From Roseobacter sp. SK209-2-6 (GTDB taxonomy: Bacteria > Pseudomonadota > Alphaproteobacteria > Rhodobacterales > Rhodobacteraceae): a stretch of DNA of 64,000 nucleotides. Below are positions 44,740 through 53,847 of the stretch, in pieces (positions within the stretch are counted from its first letter, which is position 1; each line of letters begins with the position of its first letter). The position numbers and the translations under genes were made by a program. Location: assembly GCF_000169455.1 (NCBI RefSeq), contig NZ_AAYC01000001.1, positions 124,001 to 188,000 on the forward strand, written 5' to 3'. The notes below the pieces were generated by a model that was given only the letters and a program-made list of their open reading frames with translations, was not told where the DNA came from and ran no database searches.

Positions 44740-45724
44740 GATCAAGATCCTGACAGAGGCCGAGCTGCGCCAGCTGGTGTCTCTGGATGCGGATGCGGTG
44801 GACTGTGTCGAGCAGGGTTTTACCACGCTGGCCGGCGGTAAGGTGGTGATGCCGCCGATCATGACCCTGCCGGTGCCGGATCATAACGGCGAGGTCTGCG
44901 TGAAGACCGCCTATGTGCCGGGGATCGACAGCTTTGCGATGAAGATGAGCCCCGGCTTCTTTGACAACCCCAAGATCGGCCTGCCCAGCACCACGGGTCT
45001 GATGGTGGTCTTCTCCAGCCAGACCGGCCTTCTTGAGGCACTGCTGCTGGACAATGGCTATCTGACCGATGTGCGCACCGCTGCCGCCGGGGCGGTGGCC
45101 GCGCGGCATCTGGCGCGTGAGGACGCGGCCCATGTCTGTATTATCGGCGCAGGAGTGCAGTCAAAGATGCAGCTCATGGCCATGACGCTGGTGCGCGATA
45201 TCAAAAGCGCGGTGATCTGGGCGCGGGATGCAGCCAAGGCCGAGACCCTGGCCAATGACCTGCGCGCAGAGCTGGACATCGAGATCACGACCAGCACAGA
45301 CATCGCCCAGGCCGTCGCCGCAGCCGATATCGTCGTCACCACCACCCCCGCAGCCGAACCTGTCGTGATGGCGGACTGGCTGCAGCCGGGCCAGCTGGTT
45401 GTCGCCATGGGCTCGGACCAGGAGCACAAATGCGAGCTGGAGCCCGCCTGCCTGACCAGGGCGGATCTCTATGTGCCCGACAGCCAGGCGCAATGCGCCC
45501 TTAAGGGGGAGCTGCGCAGCGCCATCAGCGCCGGGCTGTTCAGTGCAGAGCACAGCTTTCCCGAACTGGGTCAGATCACCTCCGGCCAGGCCCCGGGCCG
45601 CCAGTCAGACAGTGATCTGATCATTGCCGACCTCACCGGCACCGGTGTTCAGGACACCGCCATCGCCACCCTAGCAGGTAGCCGCGCAAAAGCCGTGGGT
45701 GCCGGTTCCACTTTCACCAGCTGA
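44732..45724 (+). CDS. eutC: Ornithine cyclodeaminase/mu-crystallin-family enzyme
   Basis: 330 residues from the ATG at 44732 (AAAGGAGGC upstream). NAD(P)-binding Rossmann motif IIGAGVQSKMQLMAM at about 130-145, and the family signature MKMSPGFFDNPKIGLPST at the dimer/substrate region. Reaction in the pathway is expected to complete the hydroxyectoine to ectoine conversion. It overlaps the eutB end and ends 19 bases before eutD. Confidence 0.9.
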   Translation: MPEIKILTEAELRQLVSLDADAVDCVEQGFTTLAGGKVVMPPIMTLPVPDHNGEVCVKTAYVPGIDSFAMKMSPGFFDNPKIGLPSTTGLMVVFSSQTGLLEALLLDNGYLTDVRTAAAGAVAARHLAREDAAHVCIIGAGVQSKMQLMAMTLVRDIKSAVIWARDAAKAETLANDLRAELDIEITTSTDIAQAVAAADIVVTTTPAAEPVVMADWLQPGQLVVAMGSDQEHKCELEPACLTRADLYVPDSQAQCALKGELRSAISAGLFSAEHSFPELGQITSGQAPGRQSDSDLIIADLTGTGVQDTAIATLAGSRAKAVGAGSTFTS

Positions 45725-45743
45725 TCAATCAGGATTTACCCGT

Positions 45744-46931
45744 ATGGCAGACCCCAAGCTGTATTTCTCCCGCGCTGAATACCAGCAGCGCTTGGACAAA
45801 ACCCGCGCCGAGATGTCCCGGCGCGGTGTTGATCTTTTGATCGTCACCGATCCTTCGAACATGAACTGGCTGACCGGCTATGACGGCTGGTCCTTCTATG
45901 TGCATCAATGCGTGGTGCTGACCCTAGAGGGAGAGCCCCTCTGGTACGGGCGCGGCCAGGATGCCAATGGCGCCCTGCGCACCTGTTTTATGGATCCCGC
46001 CAATATCATCGGTTATCCGGATCACTACGTGCAGTCCACAGAACGCCACCCGATGGACTACCTTGCCGCGCAGCTGAAGGACCGCGGGCTGGACAGCGGT
46101 GTGATCGGCGTTGAGATGGACAATTACTATTTCACCGCTGCCGCCTATGCCTCTTTGCAGGCGCATCTGCCGAATGCGCGCTTTGCCAATACCAATTCCC
46201 TGGTCAATTGGCAGCGGGCGGTGAAATCCGAGGCAGAGCTTACCTATATGCGCCAGGCGGGCAAGCTCGTTGAACGCATGCATCAGCGGATCTTTGAGCG
46301 TGTCGAGCCGGGGATGCGCAAATGCGATCTGGTGGCGGACATTTATGATGCGGCCCTGCGCTATGACGCAGAGCTGGGCTTTGGCGGCGACTATCCCGCC
46401 ATCGTGCCACTCTTGCCCTCGGGGCCGGATGCTGCCGCGCCGCATCTCACCTGGGACGATCTGCCGATGAAGTCGGGCGAAGGCACCTTTTTTGAGATCG
46501 CCGGGGTCGTGCACCGCTACCACTGTCCGCTGTCGCGCACGGTGTTCCTGGGCAAGCCGACGCAGACCTTCCTGGATGCGGAAAAAGCCGTGCTGGAGGG
46601 CATGGAAGCGGGGCTTGCGGTGGCCAAGGCAGGCAATACCTGTGAGGACATCGCCAAGGCCTTCTTCAAGGTGCTGAAGACATACGGCATCGAAAAGGAC
46701 AACCGCACCGGCTATCCGATCGGCGTCTCTTACCCGCCGGACTGGGGCGAGCGAACCATGTCGCTGCGCCCGGGTGACACCACGGTCTTGCAGGAGAACA
46801 TGACTTTCCACTTCATGACCGGTCTCTGGATGGAGGACTGGGGTTTTGAGATCACCGAAAGCATCCGCATCGGGGCAGACGGGCCGGAGTGCCTGTCCGA
46901 TGTGCCGCGCAAAATGCTGGTAAAGGACTGA
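45744..46931 (+). CDS. eutD: Ectoine hydrolase (M24-peptidase-like)
   Basis: 395 residues from the ATG at 45744. Creatinase-type N-terminal domain (about 1-150; TDPSNMNWLTGYDGWSFYVH) and an aminopeptidase P-like pita-bread domain (about 165-395). Also known as DoeA: it opens the ectoine ring to N-alpha-acetyl-2,4-diaminobutyrate, the inducer sensed by EnuR. Three bases separate it from eutE. Confidence 0.92.
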   Translation: MADPKLYFSRAEYQQRLDKTRAEMSRRGVDLLIVTDPSNMNWLTGYDGWSFYVHQCVVLTLEGEPLWYGRGQDANGALRTCFMDPANIIGYPDHYVQSTERHPMDYLAAQLKDRGLDSGVIGVEMDNYYFTAAAYASLQAHLPNARFANTNSLVNWQRAVKSEAELTYMRQAGKLVERMHQRIFERVEPGMRKCDLVADIYDAALRYDAELGFGGDYPAIVPLLPSGPDAAAPHLTWDDLPMKSGEGTFFEIAGVVHRYHCPLSRTVFLGKPTQTFLDAEKAVLEGMEAGLAVAKAGNTCEDIAKAFFKVLKTYGIEKDNRTGYPIGVSYPPDWGERTMSLRPGDTTVLQENMTFHFMTGLWMEDWGFEITESIRIGADGPECLSDVPRKMLVKD

Positions 46932-46934
46932 CCC

Positions 46935-47927
46935 ATGAAGGAAAATCCGATTTCCCCCACCATTCCGCTGGATCAGGACGGGGTGCACCATGGCTTCCTG
47001 AAACTGCCCTACAGCCGCGATGATTCCGCTTGGGGCTCGGTGATGATCCCACTCACGGTAATCAAACACGGCGAGGGGCCGACGGCGCTGCTGACCGGCG
47101 CCAACCATGGCGATGAGTACGAAGGCCCGATTGCGCTACAGGAACTGGCGGCGACCACCAAGGCTGAGGATGTGACCGGTAGACTGATCATTGTTCCGGC
47201 CTTCAATTACCCGGCCTACCGGGCTGGCAGCCGGACTTCGCCCATCGACAAGGGCAATATGAACCGGTCCTTCCCGGGCCGCCCCGACGGCACCGTGACC
47301 GAGAAGATCGCGGATTACTTCCAGCGCACATTGCTGCCCATGGCGGATCTGGCGGTGGATTTCCACTCCGGCGGAAAGACGCTGGATTTTGTCCCCTTCG
47401 CGGCCGCGCATATCCTCGATGATAAGGCCACGCAGGAGGCCTGCTTTGCCGCGATGAAGGCCTTCAATGCGCCCTATTCGGTGGAGCTGTTGGAGATCGA
47501 CAGCGCGGGCATGTATGACACCGCGGTTGAGGAGATGGGCAAGGTGCTGGTCACCACCGAGCTGGGTGGCGGCGGCTCATCCACGGCGCGCAGCAATGCC
47601 ATCGCCAAGAAGGGCCTGCGCAATGTGCTGATCCATGCGGGCATTCTGCAGGGTGAGATGCAGCTGGATCAGACCGTCAACCTGACCATGCCTGATGATG
47701 ATTGCTTCCTGTTCAGCGAGGGCGATGGGCTGTTTGAGATCATGGCCGATCTGGGCGAAGAGGTGGCCAAGGGGGATCTGGTGGCACGGGTCTGGCCGCT
47801 GGACCGCACCGGTGAGGCGCCGGTGGAATACCGGGCCCGCCGCGCCGGCTTGGTGATCAGCCGCCATTTCCCCGGGCTGATCAAATCCGGCGACTGTGTG
47901 GCCGTTGTCGGCGTCACCGGTGGCTGA
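46935..47927 (+). CDS. eutE: N-alpha-acetyl-2,4-diaminobutyrate deacetylase
   Basis: 330 residues, AspA/AstE (succinylglutamate desuccinylase) family. Zinc ligands His58 and Glu61 in GANHGDEYEGP and His144 in VDFHSGGKTLDF. Also known as DoeB; it removes acetate to give 2,4-diaminobutyrate. Directly after eutD with AACCCATGAAGGAA; no separate promoter. Confidence 0.92.
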   Translation: MKENPISPTIPLDQDGVHHGFLKLPYSRDDSAWGSVMIPLTVIKHGEGPTALLTGANHGDEYEGPIALQELAATTKAEDVTGRLIIVPAFNYPAYRAGSRTSPIDKGNMNRSFPGRPDGTVTEKIADYFQRTLLPMADLAVDFHSGGKTLDFVPFAAAHILDDKATQEACFAAMKAFNAPYSVELLEIDSAGMYDTAVEEMGKVLVTTELGGGGSSTARSNAIAKKGLRNVLIHAGILQGEMQLDQTVNLTMPDDDCFLFSEGDGLFEIMADLGEEVAKGDLVARVWPLDRTGEAPVEYRARRAGLVISRHFPGLIKSGDCVAVVGVTGG

Positions 47928-47940
47928 TAAGGCAAAAGAT

Positions 47941-48420
47941 ATGCAACTGGACCGGCGCGATCTCGAAATTTTGCGCGTGCTCTCGACCGAGGGCCGCATC
48001 ACCAAGGCCGCGCTGGCCGAACGGATCGGCCTGTCGCCGACCCCCTGCTGGGACCGGCTGAAAAAGCTGGAGCAGGCCGGATTGATCGAAGGCTACGGCG
48101 CCCGCATCAATCTGAAAAAACTCGCCCCCCATGTGACCGTCTTTGTTGCGGCCGAAATCGCGGATCACACCGCTGCCAGCTTCCGCGCCTTTGAGGCTGC
48201 TATGCAGCGGTATGAGGAGGTCATGGCCTGCTGGGCTCTGGGCGGCGGCTTTGACTACCTCTTGCAGATCGTCACTCGCGACATCGACGCCTACCAGCGG
48301 CTGATCGACGAGATGCTCGATGCCCGCATCGGCCTATCCCGCTATTTTACCTATGTGGTGACCAAACCCGTCAAAGGTGCCACTGCGCCGCCCCTGGATA
48401 TTCTGCTGGGCAAAGACTGA
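47941..48420 (+). CDS. asnC: Lrp/AsnC-family regulator of the ectoine operon
   Basis: 159 residues from the ATG at 47941. Helix-turn-helix at about 20-45 (TKAALAERIGLSPTPCWDRL) and a RAM effector domain at about 65-150. Known as AsnC or DoeX in ectoine clusters, where it acts as a second regulator besides EnuR and responds to pathway intermediates. It is encoded 13 bases after eutE and 113 before ssd. Confidence 0.9.
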   Translation: MQLDRRDLEILRVLSTEGRITKAALAERIGLSPTPCWDRLKKLEQAGLIEGYGARINLKKLAPHVTVFVAAEIADHTAASFRAFEAAMQRYEEVMACWALGGGFDYLLQIVTRDIDAYQRLIDEMLDARIGLSRYFTYVVTKPVKGATAPPLDILLGKD

Positions 48421-48533
48421 ACCGGCACCTTCCGGGGGGCGTCCAGTGGATTCCTCTGGAACCCCTGCAAACTTCAGTCACTTCCTCCCCTGTAAACAGG
48501 CAGATTCCTCTGTAAGAAATCTGGAGGACAATC

Positions 48534-50009
48534 ATGACAGAGACCGCTCTCTCTGCCCGCACCGAAATTGCCGACAAGGCTCTTGTGCGTTCTTTTTCCT
48601 ATATAAACAACAAATGGTGCAGTGGCGCCAATGGTGAGACCTTCCCGGTCTCCGACCCGGCGGACGGGGCTGAACTGGGCCATGTTGCCAGTCTTTCCGC
48701 AGAAGAATCCTCTGCCGCGGTTGATGCCGCCCAGGCAGCATTTCCTGTTTGGTCAGGGCTGTTGCCGCAGGAACGTGCCGCAATCTTGCGCCGCTGGTTC
48801 GAGCTGCAGCTGCAGCATAAGGAAGACCTGGCTCACATCATGGTGCTGGAACAGGGCAAACCCCTGTCGGAAGCACGCGGCGAGATCGACTATGGCGGCG
48901 CCTTTGTGGAGTTCTATGCCGAGGAGGCCAAACGCCCCAATATCGAGGGCGTCACCAGCCACCTGCCCGATGCAGAAGTCGAGCTCTGGCGTGAGCCGGT
49001 TGGTGTCGCAGCACTGATCACGCCGTGGAACTTCCCCTCTGCCATGCTGACCCGCAAGGCCGCTGCCGCGCTGGCGGCGGGCTGCACCGTGGTGGCGCAT
49101 CCTTCGGGTGAGACCCCCTTCAGCGCCCTGGCCCTGGCGGAGCTGGCGGAGCGCGCGGGCTTCCCGCCGGGGGTGTTCAATGTTGTGACCGGCAAGGCCT
49201 CAACCGTGGTGGAGCCCTGGACCCGCGATGCCCGGGTACGCGCTCTCTCCTTCACCGGGTCTACCGCTGTGGGCAAGCTCCTGTACCGCCAGTCCGCGGA
49301 TACGGTGAAACGGCTGGTGATGGAGTTGGGCGGCCACGCGCCGGTGATTGTCTTCAAGGGCTGCGATCTGGACAAGGCCGTTGATGAGGCCATCAAGGCG
49401 AAATTCGCCACCTCCGGCCAGGATTGCCTCGGCGCCAACCGGATCTTTGTGGAACGCCCCGTCTACGGCGAATTCTGCGCCAAATTCACCGCAGCATCCA
49501 AGGCACTGACCATCGGTCGGGGCATGGAAGACTGCGACCTCGGCCCGCTGATGAACGAAAAAGCGGTGCAAAAACAGGAAGAGCATGTGGCCGATGCCCT
49601 GGCCAAGGGCGCTAAACTTGCCTGCGGCGGCAAGCGCCATTCGCTGGGACCGCTGTTCTATGAGGCCACGGTTCTTACGGATGTGCCCGCAGATGCGCTG
49701 ATCATGTCGGAGGAAACCTTTGGGCCCGTGGCCCCCATCACCGCCTTTGATACCGAAGAAGAAGTGGTCGCCCGCGCCAATGACAGCGAATACGGGCTGG
49801 TGGCCTATCTCCACAGCCATGACCCGCGCCGCATCTACCGCCTCAGCCGCGCCTTGCAATATGGCATGGTGGCGGTGAACCGCACCAAAGTGACCGGCGC
49901 GCCAATCCCTTTCGGCGGCACTAAGCAATCCGGGCTGGGCCGCGAAGGGGCGCGCCTCGGAATGGAAGAATTCACCGAAATCAAATACATCTGCCGCGAC
50001 TGGGCCTGA
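48534..50009 (+). CDS. ssd: Aspartate-semialdehyde dehydrogenase of the ectoine pathway (ALDH family)
   Basis: 491 residues. Aldehyde dehydrogenase with Glu264 (MELGGHAP) and nucleophile Cys298 (TSGQDCLGANR). Also known as DoeC; it oxidises aspartate semialdehyde to aspartate, draining ectoine carbon into central metabolism. Oddity: the cofactor loop reads GCTVVAHPSGETPFSA, where most ALDHs have a Lys-Pro (VVKPAEETP) contacting the NAD(P) ribose. GGAGG lies nine bases before the start. Confidence 0.9.
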   Translation: MTETALSARTEIADKALVRSFSYINNKWCSGANGETFPVSDPADGAELGHVASLSAEESSAAVDAAQAAFPVWSGLLPQERAAILRRWFELQLQHKEDLAHIMVLEQGKPLSEARGEIDYGGAFVEFYAEEAKRPNIEGVTSHLPDAEVELWREPVGVAALITPWNFPSAMLTRKAAAALAAGCTVVAHPSGETPFSALALAELAERAGFPPGVFNVVTGKASTVVEPWTRDARVRALSFTGSTAVGKLLYRQSADTVKRLVMELGGHAPVIVFKGCDLDKAVDEAIKAKFATSGQDCLGANRIFVERPVYGEFCAKFTAASKALTIGRGMEDCDLGPLMNEKAVQKQEEHVADALAKGAKLACGGKRHSLGPLFYEATVLTDVPADALIMSEETFGPVAPITAFDTEEEVVARANDSEYGLVAYLHSHDPRRIYRLSRALQYGMVAVNRTKVTGAPIPFGGTKQSGLGREGARLGMEEFTEIKYICRDWA

Positions 50010-50037
50010 GCCCGCTGGCAAATCGTAAGGAAAAGAC

Positions 50038-51411
50038 ATGCTGAAGAATGACCAACTCGACCAGTGGGACCGCGAGAATTTCTTTCACCCTTCAACCCAT
50101 CTGGCCCAGCACGCCCGCGGCGAAAGCCCCAACCGGGTGATCAAGACTGCCTCCGGCGTTTTTATCGAGGACCGCGACGGCAACCGGCTGCTGGATGCCT
50201 TTGCCGGGCTCTATTGCGTCAACGTCGGCTACGGGCGCCAGGAGATCGCCGAGGCCATCGGTGATCAGGCCAAGGAGCTGGCCTATTACCACTCTTACGT
50301 TGGCCACGGCACCGAGGCCTCGATCACCCTGTCCAAGATGATCCTGGACCGGGCGCCGAAGAATATGTCCAAGGTCTATTTCGGCCTTGGCGGCTCTGAC
50401 GCGAATGAAACCAACGTCAAGCTGATCTGGTATTACAACAACATCCTGGGCCGCCCGGAGAAGAAGAAGATCATCTCCCGCTGGCGCGGCTATCATGGCT
50501 CGGGCCTGATCACCGGCTCGTTGACCGGGTTGGAGCTGTTCCACAAGAAGTTCGACCTGCCGGTGGAACAGGTGATCCACACCGAGGCGCCCTATTACTA
50601 CCGCCGGGACAATCTGGACCAGAGCGAAGAGCAGTTCGTGGCCCATTGCGCGGCGGAGCTGGAAGCGCTGATCGAGCGCGAAGGCGCAGACACTATCGCC
50701 GCCTTCATCGGCGAGCCGGTTCTGGGCACCGGTGGCATTGTGCCGCCGCCCGCAGGCTATTGGGACGCCATTCAGGCGGTTCTGAAAAAGCACGACATCC
50801 TGCTGGTGGCGGATGAGGTTGTCACCGGGTTCGGGCGCCTTGGCAGCATGTTCGGCTCTGACCACTACGGCATCGAGGCCGACATCATCACCATCGCCAA
50901 GGGGCTGACCTCGGCCTATGCGCCGCTCTCCGGCTCGATCATTTCGGACAAGGTCTGGAAGGTGCTGGAGCAGGGCACGGATGAGAACGGACCGATCGGC
51001 CACGGCTGGACCTACTCTGCCCACCCTATCGGGGCCGCAGCCGGTGTTGCCAACCTCAAGCTGATTGACGATCTGAACCTGGTGCAAAACGCCGGCGAGG
51101 TGGGCGCCTATCTGAACGCTTGCATGGCAGAGGCGCTGTCGGGTCATGCCCATGTCGGTGAAGTGCGCGGTGAGGGGATGCTCTGTGCGGTGGAATTTGT
51201 GAAGGACAAGGACAACCGCACCTTCTTTGACGCTGCTGACAAGATCGGCCCGCAGATCTCGGCCAAGCTTTTGGAGCAGGACAAGGTCATTGCCCGCGCC
51301 ATGCCGCAGGGTGACATCCTGGGCTTCGCCCCGCCCTTCTGCCTGACACGCGCAGAGGCCGATCAGGTGGTTGCCGCAACCCAGAGGGCGGTCAAATCCG
51401 TGCTTGGGTGA
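50038..51411 (+). CDS. atf: 2,4-diaminobutyrate aminotransferase
   Basis: 457 residues, class III aminotransferase with PLP Lys288 in TIAKGLTSAYAPLSG, the Asp of LVADEVVTGFGR, and GSDANETNVKLIW. Also known as DoeD; it transaminates 2,4-diaminobutyrate to aspartate semialdehyde, which Ssd then oxidises. Last gene of the ectoine operon; 28 bases after ssd. Confidence 0.92.
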   Translation: MLKNDQLDQWDRENFFHPSTHLAQHARGESPNRVIKTASGVFIEDRDGNRLLDAFAGLYCVNVGYGRQEIAEAIGDQAKELAYYHSYVGHGTEASITLSKMILDRAPKNMSKVYFGLGGSDANETNVKLIWYYNNILGRPEKKKIISRWRGYHGSGLITGSLTGLELFHKKFDLPVEQVIHTEAPYYYRRDNLDQSEEQFVAHCAAELEALIEREGADTIAAFIGEPVLGTGGIVPPPAGYWDAIQAVLKKHDILLVADEVVTGFGRLGSMFGSDHYGIEADIITIAKGLTSAYAPLSGSIISDKVWKVLEQGTDENGPIGHGWTYSAHPIGAAAGVANLKLIDDLNLVQNAGEVGAYLNACMAEALSGHAHVGEVRGEGMLCAVEFVKDKDNRTFFDAADKIGPQISAKLLEQDKVIARAMPQGDILGFAPPFCLTRAEADQVVAATQRAVKSVLG

Positions 51412-51432
51412 TTGAGGCACAAATCAGGGAAA

Positions 51433-51452
51433 GGGCTGGCGAAAGCCGGCCC
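51433..51452 (+). terminator. Hairpin after the ectoine operon
   Basis: GGGCTGGC (51433-51440), loop GAAA, GCCGGCCC (51445-51452): an 8-bp stem with one G-T pair, 21 bases after the atf stop. Only a scattered T-rich stretch follows, so termination strength is uncertain. Confidence 0.5.
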
Positions 51453-52090
51453 GATTCGCGTTCTTCTGCAGGCTGCCGGATGCAAACAGATGTGCCTGGA
51501 AGGAAAGCCCGCATTTGGACCAAAAAATGCTCGCCACTCTCGCAAAGTGTTGACATCTGCCGTTGGAACAAATCTGAGGAACTTTCGCTTTGTCCTGCGA
51601 CTTGTGAATTCACAGTGTCAGATTTACTGTAACCTGCATGAACGGCTGCAATCTCCGCCGCGTCGCAAAATAAGATTCCCGCGGAGGTGCGGCCTTTTTT
51701 GCGCAGCGTGCGCTCGCAGCACAAAATTGAGAGGTCCGGAGAGGGCTGCCAGCGGTCCTTGATCCCAAACAAACGAATGGTCGCAAAGTCCCGCACCTTT
51801 CCCGTTCGATGACATTTGGCGGCTGCGCTCGCGGCGAAGGGTAGCCTTTTCCAGTGCGTGGGCGACACTCAGTTTTGGCCCTGCCACCAGATTCCGCGAC
51901 TTTGCAAATGAAGCTTTCTGCGCACCGCTGACACCTGTGCAGGTCGCATCATTGGGGAGTGCTCACCAGGGCTGATGAAGGGCTGCTTTCGGAAAATCAT
52001 CTCTGGCCGTGCGCAGGGGCAGCATCGTGAATGCTAAGCCCGGTCCCTGTGACCGCTAGGGGCTGAACGCGGAAAGAAGCGTCCCTTGCT
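51453..52090. other. Intergenic region between the ectoine operon and the first IS3 element
   Basis: About 640 bases without a gene that I can support. Several frames of 60-150 codons are open by chance on both strands, none with a family pattern or ribosome binding site. It probably is worn-out sequence next to the mobile element. Confidence 0.4.
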
Positions 52091-52146
52091 TGAGCCTCCC
52101 CAACTGAACTGGTCCACCGCTATGTTTAGGAACCGGAGGACCAAGA

Positions 52147-52431
52147 ATGGCAAACAAGCGACCAAAGCCCGAAGAGATTGTCTCGAAGTTGCGGCAGGTT
52201 GAAGTTCTGATGGGGCAAGGCATGCGCCGTCTGGACGCGATCAGACAGATCGGCGTTGTCGAACAGACCTATTATCGCTGGCGCAAGCAATACGGCGGAA
52301 TGGGCGTAGATCAACTGAAGGAACTGAAGCGTCTTCAGAAGGAGAACGACCGGTTGAGGCGAGCTGTGTCTGACCTGACGCTCGACAAGCTGATCTTGAC
52401 GGAGGCCGCAAAGGGAGTGATGGCCTTCTAG
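52147..52431 (+). CDS. IS3-family transposase OrfA, left copy
   Basis: 94 residues. Helix-turn-helix and leucine-zipper layout of IS3 OrfA: MANKRPKPEEIVSKLRQVEV, IRQIGVVEQTYYRWRKQYGG, LKRLQKENDRLRRAVSDL. It is intact, and the last dozen codons differ from the right copy (LILTEAAKGVMAF against LIFREAAKGVMAV), at the start of a diverged patch. Confidence 0.88.
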   Translation: MANKRPKPEEIVSKLRQVEVLMGQGMRRLDAIRQIGVVEQTYYRWRKQYGGMGVDQLKELKRLQKENDRLRRAVSDLTLDKLILTEAAKGVMAF

Positions 52432-52703
52432 GAACTGATCCTGTGGATCAATTCAGGCCCGAACGGGCGGAGCCCCTGAGCCCTTCGCGTCGTCGTAAAT
52501 GCATCGACCATGTGCGGCAGGAGCTGGGTGTGTCTGAGCGTCGGGCCTGCCGCACTCTGGGTCAGCATCGAACGACGCAGCGCAAGGTGCCCCAAGGCCG
52601 GGCCGATGAAGAGCGTCTGACCGACGACATCATCGAACTGGCCGACCAATAGGGGCGCTATGGCTACCGCATGGTCACTGGCCTGCTGACCAACGCAGGC
52701 TGG

Positions 52704-52744
52704 CCCCCTCTCGGCAGATCGCTTCGCAATTGCCTGCCGGGCAA
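52704..52744 (+). repeat. 41-nt hairpin insertion A in the left transposase
   Basis: Relative to the conserved NAGWHVNHKR coding sequence, 41 extra bases lie between GGCTGG and the codons for HVN. The insert can fold as GGCA-g-ATCGC, TTC loop, GCAAT-TGCC. It shares 31 of 40 aligned bases with insertion B at 53158, including CCTCTCGG at the left and CCTGCCGGGCA at the right. Confidence 0.75.
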
Positions 52745-53157
52745 TGTGTGAACCACAAGCGGGTCGAGCGTATCTGGCGGCGTGAAGGGCAGAAGGTTCC
52801 AGCTAAGCAACCGAAGAAGGGGCGGCTCTGGCTGAATGACGGATCATGCGTGCGGCTGCGGCCGGAATATCAGAACCATGTCTGGTCCTATGACTTCGTT
52901 CATTGCCGGACAGATGACGGGAAGGCGTTCCGGACGCTGAACATCATTGATGAGCACAGCCGGGAATGCCTGGCGATCAAGGTGAAGCGAAAGCTGAACT
53001 CTGTAGACGTGATTGATGCCCTGACGGATCTGTTCATCCTGCGTGGGGCGCCAGCCTTCATCCGGTCAGACAACGGTCCTGAGTTTGTGGCTCAAGCTGC
53101 CCGGAACTGGATTGCGGCCGTGGGTGCCAAGACCACCTATATCGAGCCTGGCTCACC

Positions 53158-53198
53158 CCTCTCGGGACATCGCCATGCGATGCCCTGCCGGGCAGTGC
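53158..53198 (+). repeat. 41-nt hairpin insertion B in the left transposase
   Basis: The conserved GSPWENGYCESF region is split after GGCTCACC by 41 bases. The insert folds as GGG-a-CATCGC, CAT loop, GCGATG-CCC, a stem with a bulge near the position as in insertion A, and differs from A by changes that partly compensate each other within the stem. Confidence 0.75.
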
Positions 53199-53443
53199 AT
53201 GGGAGAACGGATACTGCGAAAGCTTCAATGGCCGGTTCCGGGACGAGCTGCTCGACGGGGAGATTTTCTATACCCTGCGTGAAGCCCAGATCCTGATCGA
53301 AGAATGGAGGAAACACTACAACACCAAACGGCCACACAGTGCATTGGGCTATCGCCCGCCAGCGCCAGAGGCAATCATCCCGATGAAAAGCAGGCCAATC
53401 ATCCACTAACAATCAACTTGGACCAGTCAGATGAGGCTGCTCA

Positions 53444-53847
53444 GAGACACGAAGAAGGAACGGGTCTGTGTCTAATGGCAAAACTGTGTGTCGCCCGACA
53501 AAAAGTTGTGGAACGCCACGAACCTTTGACTCAATCGACAGCCAAAGCCTCAAAAATGAGCAAATCATGTCATTCAATTCTGATCCAAACGTCAAGCATT
53601 TCTGATCCAATACCAAAAACGGACCTTCGTCGAAGCCGCATAACAAAAGCCCAGATTGAGAAAAGCGGCCATCCACCGAAAGGGAGACTTTGGCATCTTC
53701 GATGTGTTCTGCGCCAAGGGTGGCAAGTGACCCTCACAAGGTCATGCCAACTGTCCGTGAAGGACATTGGATGATGCACTGCTAAGCTGCAATTCGATTC
53801 AAAAAGCAGAGTTTGTTCGATGGCGCAACAAAACACGGTGTCGCATT
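53444..53847. other. Intergenic region right of the left IS3 copy
   Basis: About 400 bases with no supportable gene. It contains one AAAGCGGCC word (53662-53670) that recurs in other IS-rich gaps. It abuts the end of the convergent LysR gene. Nothing further is recognised. Confidence 0.4.

Larger units (their letters stand above)
52443..53409 (+). pseudogene. IS3-family transposase OrfB, left copy, three lesions
   Basis: The reading frame of the DDE integrase can be followed from about 52443 to the stop at 53409: it begins RPERAEPLSPSRRRKCIDHV, then hits a TAG at 52650 (TAT to TAG in ELADQ*GRYGYR), a 41-nt insertion at 52704-52744 and a second 41-nt insertion at 53158-53198 just before the region of the last catalytic Glu (WENGYCESFNGRFRDELL). 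The DDE residues around HVWSYDFVHCRTDDGKAF and FIRSDNGPEFVAQ are otherwise well kept. Confidence 0.88.
52091..53443 (+). mobile_element. IS3-family (IS407-like) element, left copy, inactivated
   Basis: 1,353 bp between terminal inverted repeats TGAGCCTCCCCAACTGAACT (from 52091) and the complement of TGGACCAGTCAGATGAGGCT (53419-53443). It encodes an intact OrfA and a broken OrfB. An equally long copy in the same orientation is at 62029-63381, 9,938 bp away. Three bases on either side do not form a target duplication (GCT left, GAG right). Confidence 0.9.

Noticed and set aside
53304-53774. 156-codon plus-strand frame crossing the right end of the left IS3 copy
   Set aside because: It begins in a different frame of the transposase and runs into non-coding DNA; no features support a protein.
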